This document shows positions 52,169 to 64,000 of a stretch of DNA of 64,000 nucleotides, in pieces. A program made the position numbers and the translations under genes. The stretch is from Trabulsiella odontotermitis. Its GTDB lineage: Bacteria; Pseudomonadota; Gammaproteobacteria; Enterobacterales; Enterobacteriaceae. Position 1 is the first letter of the stretch. Every line of letters begins with the position of its first letter. The DNA is taken from assembly GCF_030053895.1 (NCBI RefSeq), contig NZ_CP125781.1, forward strand, positions 1,240,001 to 1,304,000. The letters are read 5' to 3'. The notes beneath the pieces were generated by a model. That model saw nothing but the letters and a program-made list of their open reading frames with translations. It was not told where the DNA came from and searched no databases.

Positions 52169-53290
52169 ATGGTTGCTGAACTGACCGCGCTGCGCGATCA
52201 AATTGATGAAGTCGATAAGGCGCTGCTGGGGCTGCTGGCGCGCCGTCTTGAACTGGTGGCGGAAGTCGGCGAGGTAAAAAACAAATACGGCCTGCCGATT
52301 TATGTGCCGGAACGTGAAGCCTCAATGCTGGCGTCACGCCGCGCAGAGGCGGAATCACTCGGCGTTCCCCCGGATCTTATCGAAGATGTCCTGCGTCGGG
52401 TGATGCGGGAATCTTATTCCAGTGAGAACGACAAGGGCTTCAAAACATTGCGCCCGGGTTTGCGTCCGGTAGTGATTGTTGGCGGCGGCGGGCAGATGGG
52501 GCGTCTGTTTGAGAAAATGCTGACGCTGTCCGGCTATCAGGTCAGAATTCTGGAAAAAGAAGACTGGGCGCAGGCAGAGGAGATCGTTTCTGACGCCGGG
52601 ATGGTGATCGTCAGTGTACCCATCCACGTAACGGAGCAAATCATTGCGAAACTACCGGTGCTGCCTGCGGACTGCATTCTTGTCGATCTGGCGTCGGTGA
52701 AAGCGGGGCCGTTACAGGCGATGCTCACCGCCCATAACGGGCCTGTTCTCGGACTGCACCCGATGTTTGGGCCAGACAGCGGCAGCCTGGCGAAGCAAGT
52801 AGTGGTCTACTGCGATGGCCGCCAGCCGGAAGCGTACCAGTGGTTCCTGGAGCAGATTCAGGTGTGGGGGGCGAGGCTGCACCGCATCAGCGCCGTCGAG
52901 CACGACCAGAATATGGCCTTTATCCAGGCGCTGCGCCACTTTGCCACCTTCGCTTACGGCCTGCATCTGGCGGAAGAGAACGTGCAGCTTGAACAGTTAC
53001 TGGCGCTCTCTTCACCCATCTATCGCCTTGAGCTGGCAATGGTCGGACGCCTGTTTGCGCAGGATCCGCAGCTTTACGCCGATATTATTATGTCGTCGCA
53101 GAGCAATCTGCGGTTAATCAAACGCTATTATCAACGATTTGGCGAAGCCATTGGGTTACTGGAACAAGGTGACAAGCAGGCGTTTATCGACAGCTTCCGC
53201 AAAGTGGAGCACTGGTTCGGCGATTACGCAATACGCTTTCAGAATGAAAGCCGGGGGTTGTTGCGTCAGGCGAACGACAGTCGTCAGTAA
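52169..53290 (+). CDS. tyrA: Chorismate mutase / prephenate dehydrogenase
   Basis: A 373-aa bifunctional enzyme: AroQ-type mutase (1-90, LRDQIDEVDKALLGLLARRLELVAEVGEVK) and NAD-dependent dehydrogenase with Rossmann motif VIVGGGGQMG and active-site region LHPMFGPD. Converts chorismate to 4-hydroxyphenylpyruvate for tyrosine. Confidence 0.98.
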   Translation: MVAELTALRDQIDEVDKALLGLLARRLELVAEVGEVKNKYGLPIYVPEREASMLASRRAEAESLGVPPDLIEDVLRRVMRESYSSENDKGFKTLRPGLRPVVIVGGGGQMGRLFEKMLTLSGYQVRILEKEDWAQAEEIVSDAGMVIVSVPIHVTEQIIAKLPVLPADCILVDLASVKAGPLQAMLTAHNGPVLGLHPMFGPDSGSLAKQVVVYCDGRQPEAYQWFLEQIQVWGARLHRISAVEHDQNMAFIQALRHFATFAYGLHLAEENVQLEQLLALSSPIYRLELAMVGRLFAQDPQLYADIIMSSQSNLRLIKRYYQRFGEAIGLLEQGDKQAFIDSFRKVEHWFGDYAIRFQNESRGLLRQANDSRQ

Positions 53291-53304
53291 ACTTGCGAAA
53301 AAAC

Positions 53305-53339
53305 AAAAAAGCCAGTGGGGAAACCCGCTGGCTTTTTTT
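53305..53339. terminator. bidirectional terminator between tyrA and pheA
   Basis: GCCAGTGGG / CCCGCTGGC (one G-U pair) is flanked by an A-run and a T-run, serving both convergent genes. Confidence 0.9.
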
Positions 53340-53347
53340 GTCCCGGT

Positions 53348-54508
53348 TTACTCAGGCGAGACCGGCACCACGTTTTCGCTGGGGTAGCAGCCAAGCACTT
53401 TCATCGAACGGGTAATTTTACCCAATTCTTTCAGCGCTTTTTGCATCGCTTCTGACTCAAGATTGGCCTGGATATCAAGGTAGAACATCTCTTCCCACGG
53501 ATTGCCGTAGATCGGGCGCGATTCCAGTTTGGTCATGATCAGGTTGTGGTTACGCAGTACCAGCAGCGCTTCTACCAGCGCACCCGCCTGCTGACCGGTG
53601 GCGATAAGCAGAGTGGATTTCGCCGGCACCTGGCGGGAGACGTCGATCGCTTTTCGCGCCAGCACCACAAAGCGGGTGATATTCTGCGTCTGGTTGGCCA
53701 GGTTACGCTCTAACACCTGCAGGCCATACAGTGCGCCACCGGCTTCGCTACCGAGCGCGGCGACGTGCGGCGAGTTCGCCTGCGCCACTTTTTCCATGGC
53801 GGCGGACGAGCTTTCAGTATATTCAATTTTCCAGTGCGGATAACGGTTCAGGAACTGGCTGCACTGCTGGAACGGTTGTGGATGGCTGTATACCGTCTCA
53901 ATGCTTTCAAGATCGGTCGAACCGGACACCAGCACGCAGTGATCGATAGGGATCGTCAACTCGCCAACAATCGACAGGCTGGTGTGCTGTAACAGGTCGT
54001 AGACGTCGTTGATCGCCCCGGAGCTGGTGTTTTCAATCGGCACCACTGCGTAATCGGCCTGACCGGTTTCGACCTGATTAAAGATGTCGGCAAACTTTGA
54101 GCAACCGCTTTCAATAAATTGCTCGAAATGACGGGCCGCGTACTGGCGTGCTGCCAGGTGAGAATAAGAGCCTTTAGGCCCCAGAAATGCAATACGCGCC
54201 GAATGCGGGTTAATTTTGTTGAGATGCTGCTGGAGCAGGGCTTGCTGAGTCAGGACGGAGTCTTCAATGATGAGCTGGAAAAGGCGGGTAATGTAATGCG
54301 CGTCCAGATGATGGTCTTTCCCCAGCGCAATCAGCCGCTCCAGCAAATCGCGCTCGCGATCAATATCACGCACAGGACGATGCGACGCGAGTTTCGCTTT
54401 ACCGACCTCCACGGCCAGCCCACGGCGTTCGGCCAGCAAAGCCAGTAACTTTTCATCCAGCGCGCTGATTTTGTCGCGCAAAGCCAGTAACGGGTTTTCC
54501 GATGTCAT
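53348..54508 (-). CDS. pheA: Chorismate mutase / prephenate dehydratase
   Basis: A 386-aa enzyme: mutase domain (about 1-95), dehydratase domain with GPKGSYSHLAAR and NITRFVVLA (TRF motif), and a C-terminal ACT regulatory domain with GALVEALLVL and ESRP for Phe feedback. Makes phenylpyruvate. Preceded by the pheL leader and attenuator. Confidence 0.98.
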   Translation of the reverse strand: MTSENPLLALRDKISALDEKLLALLAERRGLAVEVGKAKLASHRPVRDIDRERDLLERLIALGKDHHLDAHYITRLFQLIIEDSVLTQQALLQQHLNKINPHSARIAFLGPKGSYSHLAARQYAARHFEQFIESGCSKFADIFNQVETGQADYAVVPIENTSSGAINDVYDLLQHTSLSIVGELTIPIDHCVLVSGSTDLESIETVYSHPQPFQQCSQFLNRYPHWKIEYTESSSAAMEKVAQANSPHVAALGSEAGGALYGLQVLERNLANQTQNITRFVVLARKAIDVSRQVPAKSTLLIATGQQAGALVEALLVLRNHNLIMTKLESRPIYGNPWEEMFYLDIQANLESEAMQKALKELGKITRSMKVLGCYPSENVVPVSPE

Positions 54509-54532
54509 AGAGTCGCCTTAGTCGTTAGCAAT

Positions 54533-54562
54533 AAAAAAGGCCTCCCGGTTTGGGAGGCCTTA
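54533..54562 (-). terminator. pheA attenuator terminator
   Basis: GGCCTCCC / GGGAGGCC with a T-run on the minus strand lies between pheL and pheA. It forms when Phe-tRNA is plentiful and stops transcription before pheA. Confidence 0.92.
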
Positions 54563-54584
54563 TTGTTCGTCTTCGCATTCTTTC

Positions 54585-54656
54585 TTATACGACGAAACGC
54601 CTCCCGGTCAGGGGGAAGGTAAAAAAGAATGCGAAGAAAAACGGTGTACGCTGCAT
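54585..54656 (-). CDS. pheL: pheA leader peptide PheL, extended
   Basis: ATG 54656 begins MQRTPFFFAFFFTFP with seven Phe codons, the hallmark of the pheA leader. In E. coli the peptide ends after FTFP at a TGA. Here a run of five C residues (plus-strand GGGGG, 54611-54615) in place of four shifts the frame, so reading goes on with LTGRRFVV to TAA at 54585-54587 (23 aa). Ribosome stalling at the Phe codons should be unaffected, but release would occur inside the pairing region. Either a real variant or a one-base sequence error. Confidence 0.8.
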   Translation of the reverse strand: MQRTPFFFAFFFTFPLTGRRFVV

Positions 54657-54714
54657 GGAAAATTCCTTATGTCTGCTCAGGTAACAGTACCCGGACTGTT
54701 TTCATGCTGTCAAC

Positions 54715-54738
54715 AAAAAACGCGCCCGGAGGCGCGTT
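54715..54738 (-). terminator. raiA terminator
   Basis: CGCGCC / GGCGCG with a 4-nt loop is followed on the minus strand by TTTTTT, 26 bp beyond raiA. Confidence 0.88.
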
Positions 54739-54763
54739 GGCGATACACTCAATTGTGAAGGTT

Positions 54764-55096
54764 TCACTCTTGTTCAACGAAGTTAACGTCTTTCACCGAT
54801 GCATTGGCGCGACGCGCTTCTCCTTTGTGTTGCACTTTATTGAGCTGCCGTTCCAGCTTGTTGATCAAATCGTTAATCGCGGTATACATATCTTCGTGCT
54901 TAGCGCTGGCAACTAGGTGCCCGTTTGGCGTGTTAATCGTCGCATCAGCAATAAAGCCCTGAGGCTCTTTCGAAAGAATGATATGCGGGTTAATCAGGTG
55001 AGTTTGCCACTTATCCAGTTTGGCGAGACGGTCGGCGACATGTTGGCGGATAGCCGGAGTAATTTCCATTTGTTTGCTGGTAATGTTCATTGTCAT
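54764..55096 (-). CDS. raiA: Ribosome-associated inhibitor RaiA (YfiA)
   Basis: A 110-aa short HPF-family protein (MNITSKQMEITPAIRQHVADRLAKL; ATINTPNGHLVASAKHEDMYTAINDLINKLERQL). Binds 70S ribosomes in stationary phase or cold and prevents dimerisation. A CRP site lies 60-80 bp upstream. Confidence 0.96.
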   Translation of the reverse strand: MTMNITSKQMEITPAIRQHVADRLAKLDKWQTHLINPHIILSKEPQGFIADATINTPNGHLVASAKHEDMYTAINDLINKLERQLNKVQHKGEARRANASVKDVNFVEQE

Positions 55097-55158
55097 AAAT
55101 TTACCTCTTGTCTTTCCCGTCTAAGTGATTTCAGCATACCGTTCCTGATGTCAAAATG

Positions 55159-55174
55159 TGTGATGTAAATCACG
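55159..55174 (-). promoter_or_regulatory. CRP-binding site upstream of raiA
   Basis: TGTGATGTAAATCACG is a near-perfect match to TGTGA-N6-TCACA (last base only differs), 63 bp upstream of raiA, whose E. coli counterpart is known to be cAMP-CRP dependent. Confidence 0.75.
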
Positions 55175-55319
55175 TTATTTTGTCACTTTTTGTCAACGAA
55201 ATCTTTTTGTGAGGCAGGACAGGAACAGGTGATTTTCTCCTTGAAGAGGGGAAGAAAGGGAGCCATAGTTGATGAGTTGCGTCGGTGAGGTTTTCCTTAC
55301 TGGTCGACGAAAAACGAAC

Positions 55320-55350
55320 AAAAAAACGGCAGCCATTGGGCTGCCGTTTT
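55320..55350 (-). terminator. bamD terminator
   Basis: ACGGCAGCC / GGCTGCCGT, 4-nt loop, with T-run on the minus strand, 20 bp after bamD. Confidence 0.9.
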
Positions 55351-55367
55351 ACGTATCAGAAATGGGA

Positions 55368-56105
55368 TCAGGTATTGCTACTGTTGGCGGCAATAATTTT
55401 CGCGACCTTATCCGCCTGCGCATTCATCTGCAGCTCGCGATAGGCGTTTTCCATCTTCGGCAGTGCGTCACGCGTCGCCTGGGCATCCGGGTAATTGCGC
55501 AGCATGCCTTCTACGCGGTTGACAACAGCCACCCATGCGCCACGATCGGTGTAGTAATCCACGACAGACAACTCATACTTCGCCAGACGATCTTTCAGGA
55601 ATACCATTCGTTTGTAGGCATCTGAGGCATACTGGCTGTTTGGGTAGCCACGAACCAGTTTGGAAAAGTCACTGAAGGCATCACGGGCATGTTGCGGATC
55701 ACGATCAGAGCGATCAACGCCAAAGAAGCCCTGCAATGCGCTGTCATCCAGTGCCATATTGGTCAGGCCACGCATGTAGATGACATAATCGATATTCGGA
55801 TGCGTCGGGTTCAGGCGCATAAAACGGTCGATCGCCGCCTGAGCCAGCGGCAGATCGGCATTTTTATAATATGCGTAGATCAGATCCAGCTGCACCTGCT
55901 GAGAGTAAGGACCAAACGGATAACGGTTGTCCAACGCTTCCAGTTGCGTTATTGCCTGTTTCCAGTTACCGTCCTGCAGCTTTTGCTGAGCGGTAGCATA
56001 GATTTCATTCGGCGGGTTATCGGGCACCTCTTCCTTTGAACCAGAGCAACCCACCAAAGCCAGGCTCAAGGTGGCTGCTGCCACCAGATATTTCATGCGC
56101 GTCAT
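55368..56105 (-). CDS. bamD: Outer membrane assembly lipoprotein BamD
   Basis: A 245-aa lipoprotein with lipobox (ALVGCSG) and five TPR-like repeats (IYATAQQKLQDGNWKQAITQLEAL; QVQLDLIYAYYKNADLPLAQAAIDRF). Essential partner of BamA in the BAM complex. Divergent from rluD. Confidence 0.98.
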   Translation of the reverse strand: MTRMKYLVAAATLSLALVGCSGSKEEVPDNPPNEIYATAQQKLQDGNWKQAITQLEALDNRYPFGPYSQQVQLDLIYAYYKNADLPLAQAAIDRFMRLNPTHPNIDYVIYMRGLTNMALDDSALQGFFGVDRSDRDPQHARDAFSDFSKLVRGYPNSQYASDAYKRMVFLKDRLAKYELSVVDYYTDRGAWVAVVNRVEGMLRNYPDAQATRDALPKMENAYRELQMNAQADKVAKIIAANSSNT

Positions 56106-56237
56106 GACGTTTTGACATTCCTCAAAATGTGTATACGGGAGATTCTCTGTTCCTGCTCCCGATTAAGACCAGCTACAATAGCACACTATATTAAACGGCG
56201 AAGCCGTAAAACCCAACGTTAAACGAAGAAGCTGTAT

Positions 56238-57218
56238 ATGGCACAACGAGTACAACTCACCGCAACGGTGTCCGAAAATCAACTCGGTCAACGATTAGAT
56301 CAAGCTTTGGCCGAATTGTTCCCGGATTATTCGCGTTCGCGCATAAAAGAATGGATCCTCGACCAGCGCGTGCTGGTCAACGGCAACATCGTCGACAAGC
56401 CAAAAGAGAAAGTCCTGGGCGGCGAAAGCATCGCTGTCGATGTTGAAATCGAAGAAGAAGTGCGTTTTGAGCCTCAGGATATCCCCCTCACTATCGTCTA
56501 TGAAGACGATGATATCATCGTCATCAACAAGCCGCGTGATTTAGTCGTACATCCTGGCGCGGGCAACCCCGATGGCACCGTACTGAACGCCCTGTTGCAT
56601 TATTATCCGCCCATTGCCGATGTTCCGCGCGCAGGCATTGTCCATCGTCTCGACAAAGACACGACGGGTCTGATGGTGGTGGCGAAAACCATTCCGGCGC
56701 AGACCCGGCTGGTCGAGTCGCTGCAGCTGCGTGAGATCACCCGTGAGTACGAAGCGGTTGCGATTGGTCATATGACCTCGGGTGGTACGGTTGAGGAACC
56801 GATTAGCCGCCATCCCACCAAACGCACCCATATGTCGGTTCACCCGATGGGCAAACCGGCGGTAACGCACTATCGCATTATGGAACACTTCCGTGTGCAC
56901 ACGCGTTTGCGTTTGCGTCTGGAAACCGGGCGTACACACCAAATCCGCGTGCATATGGCGCACATTACTCATCCGCTGGTGGGTGATCAGTTGTACGGTG
57001 GCCGCCCGCGTCCGCCGAAGCATTCTTCCGACGAGTTTATTTCCGCACTGCGTAAATTCGACCGACAGGCGCTACACGCAACCATGTTGCGTCTCTATCA
57101 TCCGATCACCGGCATCGAAATGGAGTGGCATGCGCCAATCCCACAGGACATGGTGGATCTCATCGACGCGATGCGCGCTGATTTCGAAGCCCACAAAGAT
57201 GAAGTTGACTGGTTATGA
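56238..57218 (+). CDS. rluD: 23S rRNA pseudouridine synthase RluD
   Basis: A 326-aa protein. N-terminal S4 domain (LGQRLDQALAELFPDYSRSRIKEWI) and RluA catalytic motif HRLDKDTTGLM with the catalytic Asp. Modifies U1911, 1915 and 1917 of helix 69. Overlaps pgeF by 4 nt. Confidence 0.98.
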   Translation: MAQRVQLTATVSENQLGQRLDQALAELFPDYSRSRIKEWILDQRVLVNGNIVDKPKEKVLGGESIAVDVEIEEEVRFEPQDIPLTIVYEDDDIIVINKPRDLVVHPGAGNPDGTVLNALLHYYPPIADVPRAGIVHRLDKDTTGLMVVAKTIPAQTRLVESLQLREITREYEAVAIGHMTSGGTVEEPISRHPTKRTHMSVHPMGKPAVTHYRIMEHFRVHTRLRLRLETGRTHQIRVHMAHITHPLVGDQLYGGRPRPPKHSSDEFISALRKFDRQALHATMLRLYHPITGIEMEWHAPIPQDMVDLIDAMRADFEAHKDEVDWL

Positions 57219-57946
57219 CGAAGATAATCGTTCCACAGTGGCCCGCTCCGCAAGGCGTTGTGGCCTGTAGCTCTACACGTGTCGGCGGCGTCAGCCTGCC
57301 GCCGTATGATTCACTGAATCTGGGCGCCCACTGTGGCGATGATCTTGCGCATGTCGAAGAAAACCGTGCGCGGATGTTTGCGGCGGGCGGTCTGCCGTCT
57401 GAACCTGTCTGGCTTGAGCAGGTCCATGGTAAAGAGGTACTGACATTAACTGGCGGAACTTATGATTCGAAACGGGCGGACGCCGCTTACAGTCATATTC
57501 CGGGGCAGGTGTGCGCGGTGATGACTGCGGACTGTTTGCCGGTACTGTTTTGCAACCGCGCCGGTACCGAAGTGGCGGCGGCGCATGCGGGATGGCGTGG
57601 TCTGTGTGCAGGCGTGCTGGAAGAGACGGTAGCCTGTTTTGCCGACCTGCCGGAGAATATTATGGCCTGGCTCGGTCCTGCCATCGGCCCGGACGCTTTT
57701 GAAGTCGGGCCTGAGGTACGCGACGCGTTTATGGCGAAAGACGCTAATGCTGACCGGGCTTTCCGCCCGGCGGGTGAAAAATATTATGCCGATATTTATC
57801 AGCTTGCGCGCCAGCGTCTGGCGAATGTCGGAGTTGAACAGGTTTACGGTGGAGACCGCTGTACCTTCAGCCAAAAGGATGATTTTTTCTCTTATCGTCG
57901 CGACAAGATCACTGGCCGTATGGCAAGTTTCATTTGGCTGATATAA
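57215..57946 (+). CDS. pgeF: Laccase-domain protein PgeF (YfiH)
   Basis: A 243-aa protein of the DUF152 family. Metal-site motifs TADCLPVLF and AAHAGWRGL, and a second WLGPAIGP. Known as an editing hydrolase that removes mis-incorporated L-Ser from peptidoglycan precursors; relatives act on purine nucleosides. Coupled to rluD. Confidence 0.95.
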   Translation: MTKIIVPQWPAPQGVVACSSTRVGGVSLPPYDSLNLGAHCGDDLAHVEENRARMFAAGGLPSEPVWLEQVHGKEVLTLTGGTYDSKRADAAYSHIPGQVCAVMTADCLPVLFCNRAGTEVAAAHAGWRGLCAGVLEETVACFADLPENIMAWLGPAIGPDAFEVGPEVRDAFMAKDANADRAFRPAGEKYYADIYQLARQRLANVGVEQVYGGDRCTFSQKDDFFSYRRDKITGRMASFIWLI

Positions 57947-58007
57947 CCTATAGAATCAAGACGATCCAGAATGCTGATTTATTTTTCGCATAGTTCAGGT
58001 CTTTAAC

Positions 58008-58036
58008 CTTGAATAATTGAGGGATGACCTCATTTA
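58008..58036 (+). promoter_or_regulatory. sigma32 promoter of clpB
   Basis: CTTGAA (58008-58013), a 14-bp spacer and CCTCATTTA (58028-58036) match the E. coli clpB heat-shock promoter. Confidence 0.88.
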
Positions 58037-58074
58037 ATCTCCAGTAGCAAATTTGACCTGTTATGGGAGGAGTT

Positions 58075-60648
<2,574 letters not shown>

Positions 60649-60652
60649 AGCT

Positions 60653-60677
60653 AAAACGGGCCGCAAGGCCCGTTTTT
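60653..60677 (+). terminator. clpB terminator
   Basis: ACGGGCC GCAA GGCCCGT followed by TTTTT directly after the clpB stop. Confidence 0.92.
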
Positions 60678-60760
60678 GTTCTAAAAGCAGACAAATTACG
60701 GCTTCTGATGGCGTAATTGCCTGGAAATTGAGCGAACAAAATGTTTTTTTAAATTTCCTC

Positions 60761-60788
60761 TTGTCACCTCAGAATTACTCCCTATAAT
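60761..60788 (+). promoter_or_regulatory. rrn P1 promoter
   Basis: TTGTCA (60761-60766), 16-bp spacer, TATAAT (60783-60788), then the GC-rich discriminator GCGCCTCC. AT-rich upstream sequence fits an UP element. The classic stringently controlled rrn P1. Confidence 0.9.
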
Positions 60789-60857
60789 GCGCCTCCACTG
60801 ACACGGCACAACGGCAAACACACCGGCCTGTCAGGTGAAGTTAACCGAAATAAGATG

Positions 60858-60885
60858 TTGACTTCATAGCGGGAAAGCGTATTAT
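60858..60885 (+). promoter_or_regulatory. rrn P2 promoter
   Basis: TTGACT (60858-60863), 16-bp spacer, TATTAT (60880-60885), about 97 bp after P1, the usual tandem spacing. Confidence 0.85.
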
Positions 60886-60923
60886 GCACACCCCGCGCCG
60901 CTGACAAAAAGCGAAGCGGCAAC

Positions 60924-60935
60924 TGCTCTTTAACA
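60924..60935 (+). promoter_or_regulatory. rrn boxA antitermination site
   Basis: TGCTCTTTAACA matches boxA of the rrn leader, bound by NusB-S10 to prevent premature termination. Confidence 0.85.
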
Positions 60936-61067
60936 ATTTATCAGACAATCTGTGTGGGCACTCGGAGTGACTGGATTCTTGACGTCCTCGGACGAAAAAT
61001 GAATACCAAGTCTCAAAGAGTGAACACGTAATTCATTACGAAGTTTAATTCTTAGAGCATCAAACTT

Positions 61068-62608
<1,541 letters not shown>

Positions 62609-62692
62609 CCTGAAAGAACCTGCCTCTGAAGTGCTCACACAGATTGTCTGATGAAAAGTGAATAGCAAGGCGTCTTGCGAAGCAGACTTTGT

Positions 62693-62768
62693 GTCCCCTT
62701 CGTCTAGAGGCCCAGGACACCGCCCTTTCACGGCGGTAACAGGGGTTCGAATCCCCTAGGGGACGCCA
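62693..62768 (+). tRNA. gltT: tRNA-Glu (anticodon TTC)
   Basis: A 76-nt tRNA from GTCCCCTTCGTCTAGAGG to GGGGACGCCA with encoded CCA; anticodon loop CCTTTCACG. In the 16S-23S spacer, as in the E. coli rrnG/B/C/E type operons. Which copy cannot be told, so the symbol is generic. Confidence 0.97.
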
Positions 62769-63092
62769 CTTGCGCGGTAATGTGTGAAAGGCGTTGCCCA
62801 CTGATATCTCAAAACTGACTCAGTGAGTCATGTTTGAGATATTTGCTCTTTAAAAATCTGGATCAAGCTGAAAATTGAAACACTGAATAGTCGAAAGATT
62901 ATTCGTGAGTCTCTCAAATTTTCGCAATCAGAAGACAACACTGTCAGAGGTGATGTGAGCGAAGTGAAGACAAGGCGTACCGCACGTAGCGAGCGCAGTG
63001 GACTTAATGTCCATGAGCATCGCGAGTACGGAACAACGCAGTATTCACGACGCGCAACAAGCCGGACAGAACAAGACATCTTCGGGTTGTGA
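62769..63092 (+). other. tRNA-Glu to 23S spacer
   Basis: Internal transcribed spacer of 324 bp with a second boxA (TGCTCTTTAAAAA near 62844) and RNase III processing-stem sequences. No other gene. Confidence 0.8.
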
Positions 63093-64000
63093 GGTTAAGC
63101 GACTAAGCGTACACGGTGGATGCCCTGGCAGTCAGAGGCGATGAAGGACGTGCTAATCTGCGAAAAGCGCCGGTAAGGTGATATGAACCGTTATAACCGG
63201 CGATGTCCGAATGGGGAAACCCGGTGCACTTCGGTGCATCATCGTAACATGAATACATAGTGTTACGAGGCGAACCGGGGGAACTGAAACATCTAAGTAC
63301 CCCGAGGAAAAGAAATCAACCGAGATTCCCCCAGTAGCGGCGAGCGAACGGGGAGGAGCCCAGAGTCTGAATCAGTTTGTGTGTTAGTGGAACGGTCTGG
63401 AAAGGCCGGCGATACAGGGTGAAAGCCCCGTACACAAAAACACACAGGCTGTGAACTCGATGAGTAGGGCGGGACACGTGGTATCCTGTCTGAATATGGG
63501 GGGACCATCCTCCAAGGCTAAATACTCCTGACTGACCGATAGTGAACCAGTACCGTGAGGGAAAGGCGAAAAGAACCCCGGCGAGGGGAGTGAAACAGAA
63601 CCTGAAACCGTGTACGTACAAGCAGTGGGAGCACCCTTTGGGGTGTGACTGCGTACCTTTTGTATAATGGGTCAGCGACTTATATTCTGTAGCAAGGTTA
63701 ACCGAATAGGGGAGCCGAAGGGAAACCGAGTCTTAATTGGGCGTTAAGTTGCAGGGTATAGACCCGAAACCCGGTGATCTAGCCATGGGCAGGTTGAAGG
63801 TTGGGTAACACTAACTGGAGGACCGAACCGACTAATGTTGAAAAATTAGCGGATGACCTGTGGCTGGGGGTGAAAGGCCAATCAAACCGGGAGATAGCTG
63901 GTTCTCCCCGAAAGCTATTTAGGTAGCGCCTCGTGAATTCATCTCCGGGGGTAGAGCACTGTTTCGGCCAGGGGGTCATCCCGACTTACCAACCCGATGC
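63093..64000 (+). rRNA. rrl: 23S ribosomal RNA (5' part)
   Basis: Starts GGTTAAGCGACTAAGCGTAC and continues to the window edge (908 nt of about 2900). Conserved 5' domains I and II segments are visible. Confidence 0.98.

Overview
The window is chromosomal DNA of an enterobacterium (Enterobacteriaceae). The 16S rRNA, tmRNA tag, LexA, TyrR, CRP and sigma32 sites, and the gene order smpB - ratA/rnfH - bamE - recN - nadK - grpE - ypjD/ffh - rpsP-rimM-trmD-rplS - yfiRN-yfiB - aroF-tyrA - pheA - raiA - bamD - rluD-pgeF-clpB - rrn all match the E. coli/Salmonella backbone. A large BapA/SPI-9-like adhesin locus between smpB and ssrA points to the Salmonella/Citrobacter side of the family. Citrobacter is my guess, but the genus is not proven by the sequence.

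Layout: (1) 1-21,852 is most of a CP4-57-like genomic island inserted downstream of ssrA. Its intA-type integrase lies next to ssrA; its far end is before position 1. From the integrase outward it carries a 1209-aa UPF1-like SF1 helicase, a 42-aa basic micro-protein, an IS3-family element, an 874-aa Rad50/RloC-like ATPase with a CPAC hook, a two-TM membrane protein, a divergent 432-aa unknown, alpA, an IS-truncated yfjI-like gene, an operon (EcsC-like, UPF0174, YfjR-like regulator, two secreted proteins), a putative nuclease of 605 aa, and the C-terminal part of an Mrr-like/thioredoxin-like protein. Two identical IS5-family (ISKpn26-like) copies lie in direct orientation 6.8 kb apart; the second has clearly caused a deletion. 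The cargo looks like anti-phage defence material, but no gene could be assigned with certainty to a named system.

(2) 21,853-22,216 is tmRNA. (3) 22,277-36,571 is a type I secretion operon (membrane fusion protein, ABC transporter, TolC-like outer membrane protein) and its roughly 3150-aa substrate, an adhesin with 21 Ig-like repeats.

(4) 37,227-60,648 is conserved core genome: ribosome rescue, outer-membrane assembly lipoproteins, DNA repair, NAD kinase, chaperones, SRP, the trmD operon, c-di-GMP control, aromatic amino acid synthesis and ribosome hibernation. Most genes are intact and ordinary. One exception is the pheA leader peptide, which has lost its usual stop codon. (5) 60,761-64,000 is the start of an rRNA operon (P1/P2 promoters, 16S, tRNA-Glu, partial 23S).
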